Positions 39,400 to 41,391 of a stretch of DNA of 41,391 bases are shown in pieces. The stretch is from Myxococcales bacterium (GTDB lineage Bacteria > Myxococcota_A > Polyangia > Nannocystales > Nannocystaceae). The notes below the pieces were generated by a model. The model did not search any database and was not told the DNA's origin. It worked only from the letters and a program-made list of their open reading frames with translations. Where the stretch lies: assembly GCA_020633315.1 (NCBI GenBank), contig JACKDV010000036.1, positions 1 through 41,391 on the forward strand, written 5' to 3'. The position numbers and the translations under genes are program-made. The first letter of the stretch is position 1; each line of letters begins with the position of its first letter.

Positions 39400-41376
39400 A
39401 TGTGCGGAATCACCGGCTTCTGGCGCCCTGGCGCGACCCCTGGCAGCGACGACGACCGCGCCCACCTGCGCGCCATGATGGACACCCTGGTGCACCGTGG
39501 GCCCGACGGTCGGGGCATGCACCTCGACGCGGCGCGGGGCCTGGCCATGGGGCACACGCGGCTGACGATCATCGACCTGCACACCGGCGACCAGCCCCTG
39601 CTCGCGGGCGGCGGCGCGCTGGTGCTCACCGCCAACGGCGAGCTGTACGACTACAAGATGCACCGCACCCGCCTCATCTGCGACGGGGCGCGCTTCACCA
39701 CCAAGACCGACGCCGAGATCGCCCTGCACCTGTACGCGCGCCACGGCCTGGGCTTCGTGGAGCACCTGCGGGGCGAGTTCGCCATCGCCCTGTTCGACGC
39801 CGAGCGCGAGCGCCTGGTGCTGGTGCGCGACCGCTTCGGGATCAAGCCGCTCTACCTGTGCCAGCGGGGCGAGTCGCTCTACTGGGGCTCGGAGCTCAAG
39901 GCGATCCTCGCCCACCCCGAGGTGCCAGCGCGGCTCGAGCCGCGGGCGCTGCTGCACCAGCTCATGCAGGTGATGGTGCCGGGCACCACCGCCTTCGAGG
40001 GCATCGAGGCGATCCGCCCGGGCCACATGGTGGTGGTGCAGCGCCGCGGCGATCGCCTGGAGATCGAGCGCCGCCGCTACTGGAACGCCACCTTCCCGCT
40101 CGCGTCCGAGCACGACGACCAGGTCGAGCCCGCGCCCTTCGTGGACGGCGTGCGCGAGCGCCTGATGGACGCGGTGCGGGTGCGCCTGGAGGCCGACGTG
40201 CCGGTGGGCTGCTACCTCAGCGGCGGCATCGACAGCTGCTCCACCCTGGGCCTGGCCACCGCCATGCAGCAGAGCCACGTCAAGGCCTTCACCATCGCCT
40301 TCGAGGACGACGCCTACGACGAGAGCGCCATCGCGGCCACCATGACCGAGCGCACCGCCGCCGATCAGGTGGTGATGCCGCTGGGGGTCGACAAGCTCTA
40401 CGGCCGCTACTTCGAGCGCACCGCCTGGCACGCCGAGCGCACCTTCTACAACACCCTGGGCGTGGCCAAGTGGCACATGAGCCGCACCGTGCACGAGCAC
40501 GGCTACAAGGTGGTGATCACCGGCGAGGGCTCCGACGAGCTGTTCGGCGGCTACCCCTTCTTCAAGCGCGACCTGCTGCTGCACACCCGCTCGGAGGCCG
40601 AGCGCGAGGCCATGGTGCGGCAGCTCCAGGTCGACAACGCCGTGTTCGCGGGGGCGATCCTGGCCGAGCGCACCCACGAGCACCCCGCCATGAACGACCT
40701 GGTGGGCTTCACCCCCTCGTGGATCCAGCCGTGGATCGCCACCCTGGCGCGGGTGCGGCCGCTGCTGGCCCCGGCGCTGCGCGAGGAGCTGGCCGAGTAC
40801 GACCCCATCGTCGCGATCGCCCAGACCCTCGACCCCGATTCCATCCGCGATCGCCACCCGCTCGACAAGGCCCAGTACACCTGGATCCAGACCATGCTCG
40901 AGGGGCAGATCCTCAGCTGGGGCGGCGACCGGGTGGACATGGCCAACTCCATGGAGTCGCGTCCGCCCTTCCTCGATCACCGGCTGGCCGAGTATGCGTT
41001 CGGCCTGGCGCCCGCGCTGCGGATCCGCGGCATGCGAGAGAAGTGGGTGCTGCGCGAGGCCATGCGCCAGGTGCTGCCGCGGGTGCTCTACGAGCGCGAG
41101 AAGTTCGCCTTCATGGCCCCGCCGGCCACCCTGCGACCGCAGGAGTGGGCGCAGGTGCGGGTGCTGGTCGACCGCCACCTCGGCCGCGAGGCGCTGGAGA
41201 CCTCGGGGTTGCTCGACGTGGATGCGGTGGAGGCCTTCGTGGCCAAGCTCGGGCGCGAGGTGGCCGAGCACGAGCGCAGCGAGGCGGTCAACGACGACAT
41301 CGTGCTCAACCACCTGGTGGGGCTGCAGGTGCTGCACCGCTGCTTCGTGCAAGGGCACGGGCGGCCGGAGGCATGA
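39400..41376 (+). CDS. asnB: Asparagine synthetase, glutamine-hydrolysing
   Basis: A 658-residue amidotransferase forming asparagine or a related amide from glutamine and ATP. The glutaminase domain starts MCGITGFW with the catalytic Cys2 and has HRGPDG, R54, NGELYD and D104. The synthetase domain has the ATP-binding loop SGGIDS (274-279) and GEGSDELFGGY. All key residues are present. Length is slightly above the 550-640 typical of AsnB. It begins 7 bases after the carbamoyltransferase gene and is probably in the same operon. Related enzymes also act in secondary metabolism, so asparagine as product is an assumption. Confidence 0.93.
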   Translation: MCGITGFWRPGATPGSDDDRAHLRAMMDTLVHRGPDGRGMHLDAARGLAMGHTRLTIIDLHTGDQPLLAGGGALVLTANGELYDYKMHRTRLICDGARFTTKTDAEIALHLYARHGLGFVEHLRGEFAIALFDAERERLVLVRDRFGIKPLYLCQRGESLYWGSELKAILAHPEVPARLEPRALLHQLMQVMVPGTTAFEGIEAIRPGHMVVVQRRGDRLEIERRRYWNATFPLASEHDDQVEPAPFVDGVRERLMDAVRVRLEADVPVGCYLSGGIDSCSTLGLATAMQQSHVKAFTIAFEDDAYDESAIAATMTERTAADQVVMPLGVDKLYGRYFERTAWHAERTFYNTLGVAKWHMSRTVHEHGYKVVITGEGSDELFGGYPFFKRDLLLHTRSEAEREAMVRQLQVDNAVFAGAILAERTHEHPAMNDLVGFTPSWIQPWIATLARVRPLLAPALREELAEYDPIVAIAQTLDPDSIRDRHPLDKAQYTWIQTMLEGQILSWGGDRVDMANSMESRPPFLDHRLAEYAFGLAPALRIRGMREKWVLREAMRQVLPRVLYEREKFAFMAPPATLRPQEWAQVRVLVDRHLGREALETSGLLDVDAVEAFVAKLGREVAEHERSEAVNDDIVLNHLVGLQVLHRCFVQGHGRPEA

Positions 41377-41391
41377 GCGAGCGCCGATGCG
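41373..41391 (+). CDS. Start of a further gene, cut by the window edge
   Basis: An ATG overlapping the asnB stop as ATGA opens a frame reading MSERRC to the end of the window. The overlap suggests a coupled downstream gene; nothing more can be said. Confidence 0.4.

Overview
The window is about 41 kb of very GC-rich DNA with strong G/C preference at third codon positions. It is most likely from a myxobacterium (Myxococcota), with the Nannocystis/Plesiocystis side as a tentative guess. The evidence is compositional and gene-content based: two Hanks-type Ser/Thr kinases (one with a TPR-like tail), an NtrC-type regulator, at least seven lipoproteins with Ser/Gly/Thr/Glu/Pro-rich stretches, a MYXO-CTERM-like tail, an HMG-CoA synthase family enzyme and a large protein built of carboxypeptidase-regulatory-like repeats. 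No rRNA, tRNA, CRISPR array, transposase or integrase was seen.

Layout. 1-2.3 kb: the 3' end of an ECF sigma factor gene, a sigma-54-dependent response regulator and a remnant of a DUF4351/Rpn-like gene. 2.3-4.5 kb (minus strand): type II NADH dehydrogenase and a Tat-exported SGNH (DUF459-like) protein. 4.6-9.1 kb: histidine genes hisH-hisA-hisF with overlapping ends, then, beyond a lipoprotein gene on the opposite strand, a fused hisI-hisE and plsY. 9.2-13.3 kb: an RRM RNA-binding protein, a possible cysteine-rich peptide, a lipoprotein and membrane protein pair, a MYXO-CTERM-like protein, an ArsC/Spx-type thioredoxin-fold protein and a beta-propeller lipoprotein. 13.5-20.1 kb: a small unknown protein and three large envelope proteins. 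20.1-25.6 kb: HMG-CoA synthase, then an ECF sigma factor divergent from a transmembrane Ser/Thr kinase. 25.6-33.6 kb: a lipoprotein, a second kinase, an amidase pseudogene, a GNAT acetyltransferase, an esterase-like lipoprotein, a dienelactone hydrolase, an FAD monooxygenase and a divergent TetR gene.

The standout is 33.6-35.6 kb. A sharp drop in GC content (40% and 45% in two 60-base lines counted by hand, against 77% in a line of the adjacent TetR gene) coincides exactly with one 636-codon gene. It joins an N-terminal GHKL (MORC/Hsp90-like) ATPase to a C-terminal region with a PD-(D/E)XK nuclease signature. This looks like a recently acquired single-gene defence or DNA-processing system inserted between two ordinary host regulators.

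35.6-41.4 kb: a MarR regulator with a near-perfect palindromic operator faces an operon-like run: a one-pass fibronectin-III-like protein, a sodium:solute symporter, a 39-residue membrane peptide, a divergent aspartate-carbamoyltransferase-like enzyme whose aspartate-binding loop is altered, and glutamine-dependent asparagine synthetase. The ends of these genes overlap or nearly touch, so they are probably co-transcribed and may import and modify an amino-acid-like compound. Another noteworthy gene is hisH, which carries an acidic Pro/Ala/Glu-rich insertion of roughly 110 residues between its catalytic cysteine and its His/Glu pair.
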